Below, piece by piece: positions 26,012-39,100 of a stretch of DNA of 64,000 nt (within the stretch, counting starts at the first letter, position 1; every line of letters begins with the position of its first letter). The notes under the pieces were generated by a model. The model was not told the DNA's origin. It made no database searches and worked only from the letters and a program-made list of their open reading frames with translations. A program made the position numbers and the translations under genes. This DNA is from Lates calcarifer (Eukaryota > Chordata > Actinopteri > Centropomidae), in the NCBI RefSeq assembly GCF_001640805.2, contig NC_066850.1, forward strand, positions 5,218,894 through 5,282,893, written 5' to 3'.

Positions 26012-29000
26012 CGCTTTGTAAAATATTATCAGCGTGCAGGACTGACTCAGTCCGCACACAAATTGACTCATGTCCAGTCAGCCACTGTCAGCAACTCAAA
26101 CACCCACATAGGTGCTCTCAACAGCAGGACGAACAATAAGCCTACACATACACACATCCCACGCACGTTTCTCCACTCACACGCAGCCGCCATTGTTTGC
26201 AGGAAGTATTCCCACCAAGTTGATTCTCACAGCGCACGCAGGGCCCTGTCAAAACCTCTGTGTTTGGCTGAACATGCTCAAGTTAGCTCCATAGCGGGCT
26301 TTAGCAGATTTACAGAACCGCAGTGGCCTGACTTCCCCCCTCTGTCCGCGAGTTTATGACGACTGAAGTTGTCCCGTCATCCTCTCATTAGCAGAGCGGA
26401 GAGAGAGTCAAATTAATGAGTCACGGAGGGGAAGAGAGAGGGGAAGGAGGAGGAGGAGGAAAACCAGAGCTGAGAGGAAGAGAGGGAGTTCTGAGGGCTT
26501 CTCTCAGAATCAGTTTGGATCCTTCAGGCTCAAAACTCTCCACCTCTGCCCCAGGAGCATCCAGCTCCAGAGAGGAAGAGAGTGGAAATTAACTTGTTTA
26601 GTCTCAGAAAAGTATTTAAAAACTAAGCTGTTTTGAAATTTAACAAAACTAATAATGCGTGTAGGGAAGATCATATAGGTGATTTTATGATTATAAAGGT
26701 AAATTCCATCTTTCTAGACAAGATGTCTCATTCTTTCTGCATAAATCATATTATTATAGATAAACAGGAACACATAAAGGCTCTTACACTGGCAGGAATA
26801 AATAACAAAAATAAAAATAACATCACACTCACTGCACCTGTGTTCATTTAAGACGTCTGTGCTTAAAGGATCAGACTCCATACTGCCACAAAACAAGTAA
26901 ACACAGAATATTCTTAAACTATAGAGGTAAAAAAAAGTAGTGGAAGAGAAACTCAGGGCCTAGATTTAATCAAAAGTAACTTTACCACCATTATATGACA
27001 TTTTTTTTGGTTTTGAAGTCTGAAGTGTTATCAGCATTTGCCTGTAAGTAGCACTTTCATGTAGTAACTGGTCAAGGTGAAGCTTATTAGCTTATTTTAA
27101 CTACTTATTTACTGTATAAAGTATAAAACTTTTTAGTCTGATGCACATTGATTAGATGGTGCTGAGCAGTGAAGCAGCCCTGGCACCTTGGATTTGAAAA
27201 CCTGAGTCAAACTTAAGAATGGTTTTTGTCTTTCAGGAGGAGAGCAGTCCAGACAAAGCCAGCCACCAGTCAGATGATGAGAGATGGGACACGCCGCCTC
27301 CCAAACCTCCCCGCATCCGCAGGTAAGACATGTTCTGTGTTTGGACAGTTTGGGTGAGACTTTCTTCAGACTTTTCTTCTTTTAAAAAAAAAAAAAAAAA
27401 AATCCTCAAGCGTGTTCCTGTCTGCTTTCTGGAAGCTGTTTGTCTCAGAAATCAAACATCACCTGTCACTTGTAGCTGAAGAATAAACTGACCGGCGCTG
27501 CTCCTCCTCACACATGAATGAACAGCAGTGGGTGTGAAGCGGCCCATCACATAGTGGGTGGTGTTTTTTGTAGAGGAAATGCACGCGCACACAAAATAAA
27601 AAACAGTATCTGTTAATACACACAGATGCCTTCTCTCTTTTCCTCTACAAGTCTGCCTCTCCTCTTCCTTCTCCGTCTCTCTGCTCCCTTCCCTCCCTCT
27701 CCTCTCATTTTTAATTTTGCTATATGTGCCCAGCAGGGGTTGTGTTCCACTTTCTCTCAGCCAGTTCATCTTCAGTTCCCCTCCTCTCTCCTCTCTCCCT
27801 CCTCTTATGACTTATCTAGAGAAGTTATGGCTTCGTACAGTGCAACTACTTAGAAACAAGCCTACTGGATGCCATTGCGCAGAGAGTTGCCTCAGTGTTG
27901 CTGCTTTAGTGTCACTGAGGACATCTTGTTGCCAGGAGACACCGTTTCACTTAATTACCTGTTGCTAGAAGCATTGTCTAAAAATGTCCAGTTTGACAGC
28001 ATTTTGTGTGAATCATCCGTGTGCTTTAATTTAAATATTTATTTTCATTCCTTGCTCTGAATTCATTTTAATTTGATGCCCCTGCTTCTGTTCCTTCCTG
28101 TTCAGTTTAGTGGGTATAAAGATCGGTAACCAGAAGAATCATGCGTTGGAGCTGACGTGACCTTTGTTTGTGCGCTCGGGTTTCCGTAATTTGCCCACTG
28201 TAACAGCCGGTTTGATGGGAAAGCAAACATTTTTTCAGAGGTCCTAATTTTGGGACGTAGCTGCAAGCGATCTGTTTACTCAGAAGTTTCTTTCCTGTTC
28301 TAAGTAAAACACACAAATTTGAGCTTGGAAATGCTGCCAAAATAGGAAGTGTTCCTGGAAATGGGACAGAGCCCTGGCGGTCAGAAATATACAGTATGGG
28401 TCTCTTTCTTTCTCCTCTTACCTCACTCTTAAATCTCACCCTGCGTCACAACATGTCGCCTCTTTCTGTCCGTGTCATCCCTCCATTTCCTAAAGAAATA
28501 ATGTCAAGGCCTAGTTTAAGCCTGAGAGTATTCTAATGATGGTAAGAGCTATTTTTATCAACATAGTCCACATTCTGCTGGCCACACTCCCCCTGGTTCC
28601 CTTCAGGAGTGGGTGTGTGTATGTGTTTGGGAGGGGGGTTTGTGTGTGTTTGAGAGAGATGGAGGGAGATAGCGCAGGAAGCCAATGAGGCTGGGATCAA
28701 GGTTGCAGATACTGAGTCACGGCTTTTACATACATACACAGCCACACCCTGAAGACTCATGTCCTCCACTTACACCATTAGCTCAGATTTGTCCTTTTTT
28801 GTAGACAGTGTTTTATATGGGACAGCTGTTGAGTGTTAATGCTGCATTAAAACGAGACGTTTGACTTATACTTTTAAATTGGAAAAAGTGTCATCACAAG
28901 TATCTGTTCTGTATTTGTAGTGAAACTGAAAAATTGTAACTGATACTCAGCCCTGTCCACTGTTATAGTCCACACCTATGACCACCACCCAATAACACAG

Positions 29001-29737
29001 ACACAAATACAGAAGAAATTGTTTTCAAGAGTTTCAAGGTATCTGTTTGTCTATGCCTTGAATTTAGGCAAATCCATACTGATCTATTAAAACCGAGGTT
29101 CAAGGTTCATTTTATTTATCTCTAACATCAATGGGAGTTTAATCGCAATCAAGCAGAACTTATTACAGAAAAAATAAGAATCCATGCAATAAAAACATGC
29201 TTAAAAACATATAATTCCACAAGAGAACACGTTGGGAAAGTTTAAAAATGTAGGGATAAACATACAATTCAAATGACAGCATAAAAGTCCTCCTTAAACG
29301 TCTAAAGCTACTGTTTATTGTGTCTTACAGGAGGTCTTAACCTGCTGCTGTATGCTGTCCTTCAACCTCTATAATCCCACTAAACATCTTAGATCCTGAA
29401 CCTCATCCTGATGCACAGTTATTGATGTGTGGTTATTAAGTTAAATAAGGCCGGTTATTCATAAATTCATATATTCTAGAGGTGTGTTTTTGAGCGCTGC
29501 TAATCAGCCCTGTGTGGCTCTGAGCTGAGGTGATGCAGCTGAGGCACCAGATTCTTATCATTGGAAGTCAAACAGATAATAATCTAATCCGGCAGACACA
29601 CACGCGCGCAAACACACTATATTTGCCTAAGCTTTGATCTACATCTGTGTGGTTTGAATGTGCAGTTTGCTACTTTTCTTGGTTGTTTGTTTGAACGTAT
29701 CCACAGCAAAACCTGAAACCAGGACACGTCTCTCTCT

Positions 29738-29806
<69 letters not shown>

Positions 29807-31818
29807 CCTCTCCCTCCCTCCCTCCCTCCCTCTCTCCATCCCCTTGTAGTCCATGTCCGCCTCCTGTGAATGCATTCAGGTCCCACTGTGAGCCAGCGCT
29901 CTGATAAAAAATGCAGCATCTTCCCTCTGGAGTACATATGTGGAGGGCACGGTGCACTTGTTGTGGTGTGTGTGTGTGTGTGTGTGTGTTTGAGTTGCAT
30001 CTATTTATCAGTGTGGGTGGTGTTATTACATAAATTTCAAGTTCCCACGAAGGCATGCATCTGTGTGCACATGTGTGTGTTTATGTGTAGGAGTCTCGGT
30101 TGCATGTGTGAACATAATGTGAGTGTGTGTTAGCTGTCGAGTGTGTCACCAGCGTGCCAGAACACTACGGACGTTCGTAGTGTTTTTATGCTTTAGGGCA
30201 GAAGTAGAAGAACAGGAGCGCATGGTTAGTTTTGTAGCGTGCAGCTCTTTGAAGTGTTTTAAAACAGATTCTTAGAGATTTTGTCTTTTACACACAGACG
30301 CTTTTTACAGCTTAAAGGGAGAAAAAAAAATCATGATTCAGACCGCAAAAATATTTGACACTATTTACAGCCAGAGAAGCAGTAAAAATTAACATTTTAC
30401 AGCTCTAAAAAGAGATGTAAGTGAACTTTTAGTTACTGAAACGTGTCAGTCTGGGGACCAAAAGCTCAGTGAATTAGTTTGATGTGCTGCAGACAACTTG
30501 TTTTTGATAAAGCAGGTAATTCTGGTAAATTCTTGTGATACACTCACACCACTGAACGCAAATAACAAAATGAAAAAGTAAGAAAAGAAGGAGATGATCA
30601 ACGGTTCTGTTCACCGTTAATACAGACAGTTGTTTACAAATGAAAACAATACAAGAGAAATGTTAAATAACCCAGAAAATAAAAGAATTAATAACATGGT
30701 CAGTTTAAATGAAGACTGTGACTTGTACATGACCCAAAAGAAGACTGACGTTAGATGTTTAGAAGTGTATTTGGTGCTCTGACTACGTTTCTGGCAAAAC
30801 TTTGAGAAAGTTTAAAGTAAGTGTTGTTTGTCAGTTGTGGTCTCTGATGAATAATCTTTCAGATTATCAGCTCAACATGGGCTGAAGTTAAACTGAAGGT
30901 GTTATTCAGGGAAAGCTCGTCATTTCCTCCCTAACACGACTTCTTCTTTACCAGTGTCATGGAAACCCTCATATTATCTTAATACATATTTATACATTTC
31001 TTCATGTGTGTCTTAGTGCTGCAGTTGTCTGATGTGCCTCGTGCCTGTAACCCCAATTTCCTCTCTGCTGCTTATTTGTTTTGCTGTGACTTATTAGTGT
31101 TTGCTCCTGTAACAGCTCAGCTTCCCCTTAGGAATCATTAAAGTTTCATCTTATCTTATCTTAGAGGGGATGCAGGGCCTGAATAAACTCTGTGGCATCT
31201 GAATGATTCATATCCCCATGGAAACAATCAGCACTGGTGGGAATCAGCTGTGCTACTGTTAAATGTGTCTTTTGCTTTGCTCAGGCTATGTAGACGATGT
31301 GTAGAAGAAGTGATTCTCATGGGTGGCGTGCACTTTCATTAAAGGAATAATGGGATTCCTGTTTAAACAACGTTTAACTCAGAGGCCAGAAATTGCTAAT
31401 AAGTGACCTGTGAGACACAGCTGGGGGTTGTGCTGGGTATAAAAGCTCTGCTGTAACTGGCTGTGCTCAAACTTTAACATCAGCAGGGGGCTGTTCACCA
31501 GCAATCATGACCTTTGACCTCCCTACTGAGAATTATTAAGAACAAAAGCTATTATCCTGAATCCCTGCATGGTTTCCTATCATTAGTACACATTATCTTT
31601 GCCACATCTAATTAAAATCAGCACCAAAAATTGAGAATACAGGAACGTAAATAAACAAAAATACACGTCGTATAGTAAAGCCCCGTCTCAGAGTAGCAGC
31701 CAGTGGCAGCCATACTGCAATGCTGAGCAACTCCAGAGTTGCTCAAGAAAAGGAAATCCCCCGTGCTTCTGTCTTTTCTCTCTCATCTCATCTCTCCGTG
31801 TCTGTCTTGTCTTTGATT

Positions 31819-31857
<39 letters not shown>

Positions 31858-34800
31858 GCAGCATCATGTGCAGTCAGTCCTACACTGGCTCTTGCTTCAG
31901 TCATGTGCTCTTGATTTAGCACATCACCACATCCTTTCACTGTTTTTCCCCCCTCTGTGTGTATGATCATATATATATATTTGCATGCTTATGTAAATGT
32001 ATATTCTGTGGAGTGGAACAATAATCTTAATGTATACATTTTCCATGGTTGTGCGGCTAGCTTTGTCACAACCTCAATATCCTGTATGTAATTCGCACAC
32101 CTACACTGTGTGTTTATAGGTGGGTTTTTAAGCAGACTGTGAGCATGTTACTAAAATACACAGCCAGGTTACATGTGGGAGACTTCTGTTGAACACTGTT
32201 GAGTAACAGAAATCACTCCTCATGTATTACAGTACACTTTGGTGGCTGAAAAGAGAATTAAATTCTTTTTCTATAACACTACCTCTTTGGCATGGAGCAG
32301 AAATACCTCAGTAGGTTGCTGCATAGAAAATAATGGAGCACAATAGAACAGGAAAAAATACAGTACTTGAATATCCCCCCTCGGGAAATCTGTCTTAGAC
32401 TCCTGCGCCGCACTTCCAGAAACATTAAATACAACATAAAGTGCATGTAGAGGGCTGAACTTTGCAGTGTTGATTCACAGTCTGTTTTCAGTCTGCGACA
32501 CATCAACAGATCATGTCAACCTGAAATCCACAAAATATGGGCGAGCGCTGTCTGACTCCTGACAACTGAGGGAGTTTGTCTCCTGTGTGTTGATATATAC
32601 TCTGAGCACATATTGCTGCACTTTTTAAAAGTCTGCCATCTAGTGGTGGAAAACTGAGCTTCACAGTGTGAACGGAAACTGCCTTTTAGATTCATTCATT
32701 CATTCATGTGTGAAATAAATAGAATATGAGTTCATTTCATCATCCTAGTTTCATCACTCCTTTTTCAGAAGAATAATTTAAACGTGACTCTTCAAGATGT
32801 CTGAACAGATGATGAAATCCTCGCCTTTTCATCTTTTTCATGTTCTAAAGGGAGTTTTTTCACTTCACTTTAAAGCACCTTCAGACCTGTTTGTTATTAT
32901 GTAAAGCAAACAGTCGGGGTTTGTACTTAAACGTTAAAACAACTTGTATAACAGAGCTAAAGTAAAATGTGTTGACATAAAAATAAGTTCCTTTATCTTG
33001 GTGTTTTAATTATAGCGCCTCTGCTGCATTTTGGGCTCTGTATAATTGAGACGTCTTATTAGAAAACATCAAAAGCCTGTCTCTGTCTGAGCGTAACACC
33101 CATTCAGTGAAAACCTCGTCTGGGTTTATTTATCTCTTTTAACTGATCTCGCCCTCTTTCTGTCTGTGTCCAGTTCCCAGGCAGAAGGTGACGTTAAGGA
33201 GGAGATTCTCCAGCCCCCGGAGCCTCACCCCGTTCCCCCCATCCTGACCCCGTCTCCCCCCTCGGCCTTCCCCACCGTCACCAACGTACGTCAGGACAAC
33301 GACCGCTACCACCCCAAACCTCTCATACACGTCCTGGCTACCACACAGCACAATGTGACACAGGTGAGCCGGCCAGTACAGTAGAATTTTTGTGTGTATT
33401 TATGTACAGTTTTTGGGCCTGTAAACCCTGTCGAATGTTTCACATTTCACTCCAGGCATTTCACAGAAACCCCTTTGTCAGGAGTCATGTCCAAAGTATT
33501 AAGTGGAGACGTCCTGTGGGGAGGTCTTGCTGCTGTTCTGTCTAATCAGGAAATTTTTTATAAGTGAATCATTTCCCCTTAGTACCTTTTCATGATAGTA
33601 GAGAGTCGCAGGAAACAAGGGCACTCGATGGGTATGAGCCTGCGGTTCTCATGGGTCTGATTTTACCTGGACAACAGGACACTTGTACAATAATTTGCAC
33701 AGTACATTCACTTAGTAACAGACGAGCAGATATTTGGTATTATACATTACTGTGGCAAGCTGAGCCCCTGATTCTGCATTTTATCATTCCCAGTAGACTT
33801 GAACAGCTAGCTTTTGTCATAGAATGAAATATGCCAACGCTGGCAGTTTTATAATTGGTTTGCCGGCACCATGTGAAACTCTTTTTGCATCAAGGTGCCG
33901 TCACATGAGCCTTCTGTTCAACAGAAAAGCCTCTCATTCGTCCCTGGAAAAAAAAAGACGTGATGTGATTATTGTGATCAAATATTGATTGGAAACAAAT
34001 TGTAAACGGTGTATGAGAGCGATGCTGCAGTTTGTAGACTGGAAGAGTAATATTGTACTCATCAGGGTGATAAAACACACCAGAATAATAACTTAGCTCA
34101 GTGTTTAAATCAGTGTTTCTGTTGACTGAGTATGTCCATCTGCACAGCAGCAGTGGATGAGAGATGAGCTATGGACAGAAGTGTAATGTGACTGTAGTTT
34201 TAAGCTGTTTTTGATATTTTTAATATAGAAATTACATGTATTTTGGGTGGTTCTAGGTGATTTTTAAAAGGGTATTACATACTTCATTTCTTCACTCCCT
34301 TTTCTTTGTAGAATAAAGACGTGGACCAGCAGCAGAACCAGTCAGAACCCAGTTCAAACAAACAGACCAGTCCCTCAGAGCAGAAAGACCAAGATCTACA
34401 AAGTCAAAAACAGCAGACCCAGGTCTCGAATCTGGATCTCAATGACAACTACAACAACAAATTGTCTTCAGCGTCAACAAAATCAGAATCGGGCCAAAGT
34501 CAGACTCAGACTCCCCCCTCGCCCCTCTCCCCAGTCGTTGAATGTTCTGGGGCTCCTCGGATCGAGAGGAAGCTCAGCATTGAGATTAAAAAGGTGCCGT
34601 TGCAGGAAGGACCTCGTAGCTTTGACACTTCCTCCTCGATGGGAGTAGCGGGCGGGCTCGGCGGTGGTTCGACCAACAGCGTGAGTATGCTACAAAGAGG
34701 CCACGCCTTCAAAGCCCGCTCTGGCCAATCCCTGCTGACGTCTAGCTCCTCGCTGTCGGAGGACTCGGGCACGGAGGGTGGAGCGGGCGGGGAGAGTCAC

Positions 34801-36136
34801 AAGGACGGAGGCGTCCTGGCCAGACCGAACCACCTCCCCGTGAAGAGCGGGGAGAAGGGGGAGGCGCAGGGAGGGGAGAGAGCAGAGGCGAAGGCCGGCC
34901 ACGCGGCGTGGGCTCAACCCTGCAACAGCCCCGAAAAACAGCTCCCAAAGACCTCCTCCTCTTCCTCCTCCTCAGACCGTGTCGCCCCATCCTCCTCCTC
35001 CTCCTCCCACCTCTCCTCCTCCTCCTCCTCCTCCTCCTCCACTCCTGTTAGGACTGCCCTGAGTTTCACCAACCCCCTGCACTCCGATAACTCGGACGAG
35101 GAGGGGGACAGAGAGATGTCCGGAGGAAAGGAGGGCTGTCGCGCTAATGTATCCATGGCGACGGCTGTGGTAACTGCATCCCCTCACCATGGAGACCAGC
35201 TGCCAGCCAGGAGGGTGTTGCCAATGTCGATCGCAGGGCAAAGCTCTCCCTCACCCACTGCAACCACAGCAAGTACGTCAATCAGCTGCTGTAATTGAAT
35301 GAGTGGATCTAATTCCTTCAGCTAACTGGCTGCTTTCCTGACACAATTAACAGAAACCAACAAAGACACAATAAAGTTAGTCAGATAAATGGACATCTGA
35401 GCTCCCGTGCTTCATCAGGCTCAGACAGCAGTCCTGATTAATGAACAACAGCTTGCAAAATAAGTTAAATTAACTCAGAAATGCTCCAAACAACACTTAA
35501 TTCACTTCAGTTCAGCTCATTTGTAAGGAGTGTAGTCGAGTTTCTCTCCTTTAAACGGTGCTGAGAGTTAAGTCTTTATTACCCATGCTCACATATGCTC
35601 AGGGAAACCACACGGCAGAGTCATTTTCAGGGTCAGTAAGGAGACCGAGGTCTCAGACAGACCACATGCTAATGACAAGTTTTGACTGTCAACACACACA
35701 CTCTTTTCTTAGTGCTGGAGAATGTCAGAGGCAGAGGGAGGTAAAAAAAAACAAAAAACAGGAGACATGGAAGAAAGGAATAATAAGAAGAAAAGAACAA
35801 ACAGAGTGAGATAGTTTCCATTGAGTCTCATATAAAGCATGGCTGTATGACTAATTGGTTGGTTTGCGAGGAATGATGCAAATGTTAACAGGCAAACATC
35901 TGTCAAAACAACTCTCCTTTCAGCTTGTGTGTGTTTGTCTAAGTGAGTGGATTTGCAAACAGGAGAAAGAATGAAAGAAACCCTGTTTTCTGTGTGTGTT
36001 TTTGTTTCGCGAGTGAGAGCTGTGCGTGCATGTCGGATGGTGACGGATCAACACTGCATGATGATACTGACAAATACACAGTCAGATACACAATTTAGTG
36101 CACGTTGGGTTGAACAGAGCAGCGTCGCACTGCTTG

Positions 36137-36175
<39 letters not shown>

Positions 36176-39100
36176 ATGTCTTTATGGCTGCACGGTCACG
36201 ACTGCAGTGATGAGATTTTGAGCTTCTGGGGCGTAGGGAGTGATATCCCCCCTCCTCCTCCTCCTCCTCCTCCTACCACCTTTGATTTCAAAATCAAGAG
36301 ATTCTGAAATCTGATTCTTGCTGTGATTGCAGCTGATATGAAATGAAGTGGACTGAACTGGACTTTTGCCTTGGAACGGTTTTGATCTTGAATGGGCTCT
36401 GGATGAAATAACTTGACTGCATTTTTAGATATTTGGATGAAACTATGAGGAGGCATGGTGTGAATCAGTTGGCCGGCAGCACTCTTACTTCAAATAAACA
36501 CTAGTGGAAGTTCTATAAACAGAGTCTATTGGAATCAGAAGAAAACACCACTCTTTTTAGTTTACAGGCAGTATTTAAATTATGCATAATTTTTGTTCAG
36601 ACTGGAGTTTATTGATATTTTTCATGAAAAGTAGTTTAAGTTGTATGACAACTTTTAGCCTGGGACAGTAATTCATTAGTAAACTTGAAATATCACAATG
36701 ACAATGGTTAGTCACGTTCATGGCTTAACGTTACGTTTTTTCAAACAGTTAAATTTGAACAGTTTTTTAAAGAACATTCTGAAGTGTTTTCATTATAGAC
36801 AAGTGTTCTTGTCTATACTCAACTATGAGCGTCCATGTTTTTCCGACTTCTCAAATCGCCAGTAACTCGGAGGTGACGTCACTCCCAGTTCTGACTTCCG
36901 ACCTCCGATGTAGATGGGACGCAGCACGATTGTCACAACAAAGTAACCTGTGTCTCTAATATCATCAAATAAACTTCAGATCTGATTGTAGCCATTTAAA
37001 TGCCCAGCATCATACATCATGCTCTCCTCAAGTCATTCCAGTATTTAAAACCAAATGCAGAAATGTTTGCCTCACAGTCCTGAAGTGGTCTGTTCTTGGT
37101 CTGCTTGGCTTTCTGGCTCATTATTTGTTTGGGCTGTGGTAGCGCTTTGTAATCGGTCATGAAAAGCTTTAACGGCTGCTGTTTGATTGGTTTGCAAGAA
37201 TCTAATGACTGCTTGTTGATGAATTGCACTGAGTGGATTGCTGCTTTGTGGTTGGTCAAGAGAAAGCTGGTGGCTGCTTGTTTTACTGGTCGCACAATCA
37301 ATTAATCAATATTTATTGCAACTTTGATACAGTTTGGTACATTTTAGATAGCTGCAGTGACATAAATGAGAAAGAAGATTAAAATGTAATTAAATGTATG
37401 AGAGAAACAACAATAATAGATGTAAAACATACCAAGTAAAACTAAGATTTTCCTTTTACAAACCAATGTTAAATTATTTCATTTAAACTAAACAAAAGCA
37501 GGTTGACTACTTTTACCAAGTCTCCTGTTTCTGTAACAACACTAATCATAAGTGATTTAGTCTTTGTTATTCTGTTAATTCAACCTTTGAAGCTGGAGTC
37601 AGTTACTGCATTGTTAAAAGCACCGTACTAGTTCAGGAACATGTTGTCTTTGTTGACTCTTCCCCTCGTTGCTCATGGTGACATTAAGCTGCTGTACAGT
37701 TGCCTAATGTTTTCCTGAAAATGTTTGCAAAGCGAGATTAACTAGCATCCAGCTCTGGCCATCATTAAGACTGATGTTACACTGTTTTACGAGCTCTCCT
37801 AGGGCAGTCTGAAACCCAGCAGGAAAAACACCCAGCTTCAAATGAGTAGTTCACAGAGCTAAGGACCTCTTCAGACTCAGAATTAATAATGTTTTTTTAA
37901 AAATGGCCACAATTTGAAGTAGAAAAATGTACAAAAACTCTGATTTCTAGCTGTATGAGTCAGTAGATTTCAGTTAAAATCATTAAATAAGACACAGTTA
38001 AGATCAGTTCGAGCCAAGTCAAATATAGACCATGTGAAGTGCATTTAAATGCAAAAATCGGCTATTAATATACAGGCGTTAGAGTCAGTGTGAAGGACGG
38101 ACAGTGACTCACAAAATTCTGTCAAAAAATATGGGAAACATAGATCATCACTACCAGGAAATGAGGCTCATATTTTATAATGGCGGCATTATACTCAGAG
38201 CCTCTGGGTAAATTTCAGCCCAGATGAATGGGGGAAAATATAATTTAGGGGTCAAGAGAGAAAGAGACAGTTAATCTCATGGTCGATAATAAGGCCATTA
38301 ATACAACATGTCTTCTCAGATACTGGCCCTGCATTAAAAAGAGCCATATTTATTCTAGCCGGACAGCAGATTAAAGGTAGCTTTCTGTCAAAGAGAAGCA
38401 CCAGAAAGTTGTTATTGTTAGGTTCCATAAAGAAATCATTGCTGTGTCAAGCCAAGATAATTGAGTTAATATGGTAAACAGTCGGTATTTCCGACTGACA
38501 TATTTTCTTTATTCCGTTTCACTGGACTATGAGATGATTAGGAGATTAGAGGTTATCAGTTCATCAGATGTAGCCATGGTCTCTGGTCTGAACCAGCTGG
38601 GACTCGAAACAAGATAATCTTCTCCTTATTACACGTCCCCCTCCTTCTTACAACATGCTGCAGCAGGAGCTAATCACAATGGTAATGACCTGTGGGTAAT
38701 TGTCCAAAGCAACATAGAGAAGTAGTATTGCTCTCACAGATGGAGATTAAAATAAATAACGCTCCATTTGAAGAGGATATGATCAGGAGAATGTAAGGAA
38801 ATGTGATCATGGCTGTCAGGAGCAGACTGTACGTTTATTAGCCAGTAAAAACCCCAGAAGAAAAGGCCACATTTATATCAACAGTGTCTGAAGAGTGTGT
38901 GAAGCAAGGCTGCCCACCTCATGTGAATTATTATTTATTATCACATACACAGGCTTCCTTTGACAGTGGTTACATGTCAGATAATAACAGCTCTTAGTGT
39001 TGATGCAGTTCATGTTCTGTTACAGAGACCTTGGCTAATACTTTTAATTACTCGTAGTTAGAGGTAATAAATAAAAGTCTCATAACGTGTGAGTGCATGT

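Larger units (their letters stand above)
27323..33173 (+). other. ptpn12: ptpn12 intron 12
   Basis: 5.85 kb. Contains poly-A (27384-27401), a degraded LINE-like fragment (29095-29230), a long CT tract (29730-29833), GT (29966-29988), a LINE tail (31015-31165) and CA (31822-31854). No exon seen. Confidence 0.87.

Noticed and set aside
25844..26359. 171-residue plus-strand frame in ptpn12 intron 11
   Set aside because: It runs through a CA microsatellite (His-Thr repeats), has no domain and lies between in-phase exons of another gene.
34506..35241. Several minus- and plus-strand frames over ptpn12 exon 14
   Set aside because: All are alternative-frame readings of the serine-rich exon. Only the frame with [16 protein letters not shown] and NPLH matches PTP-PEST.
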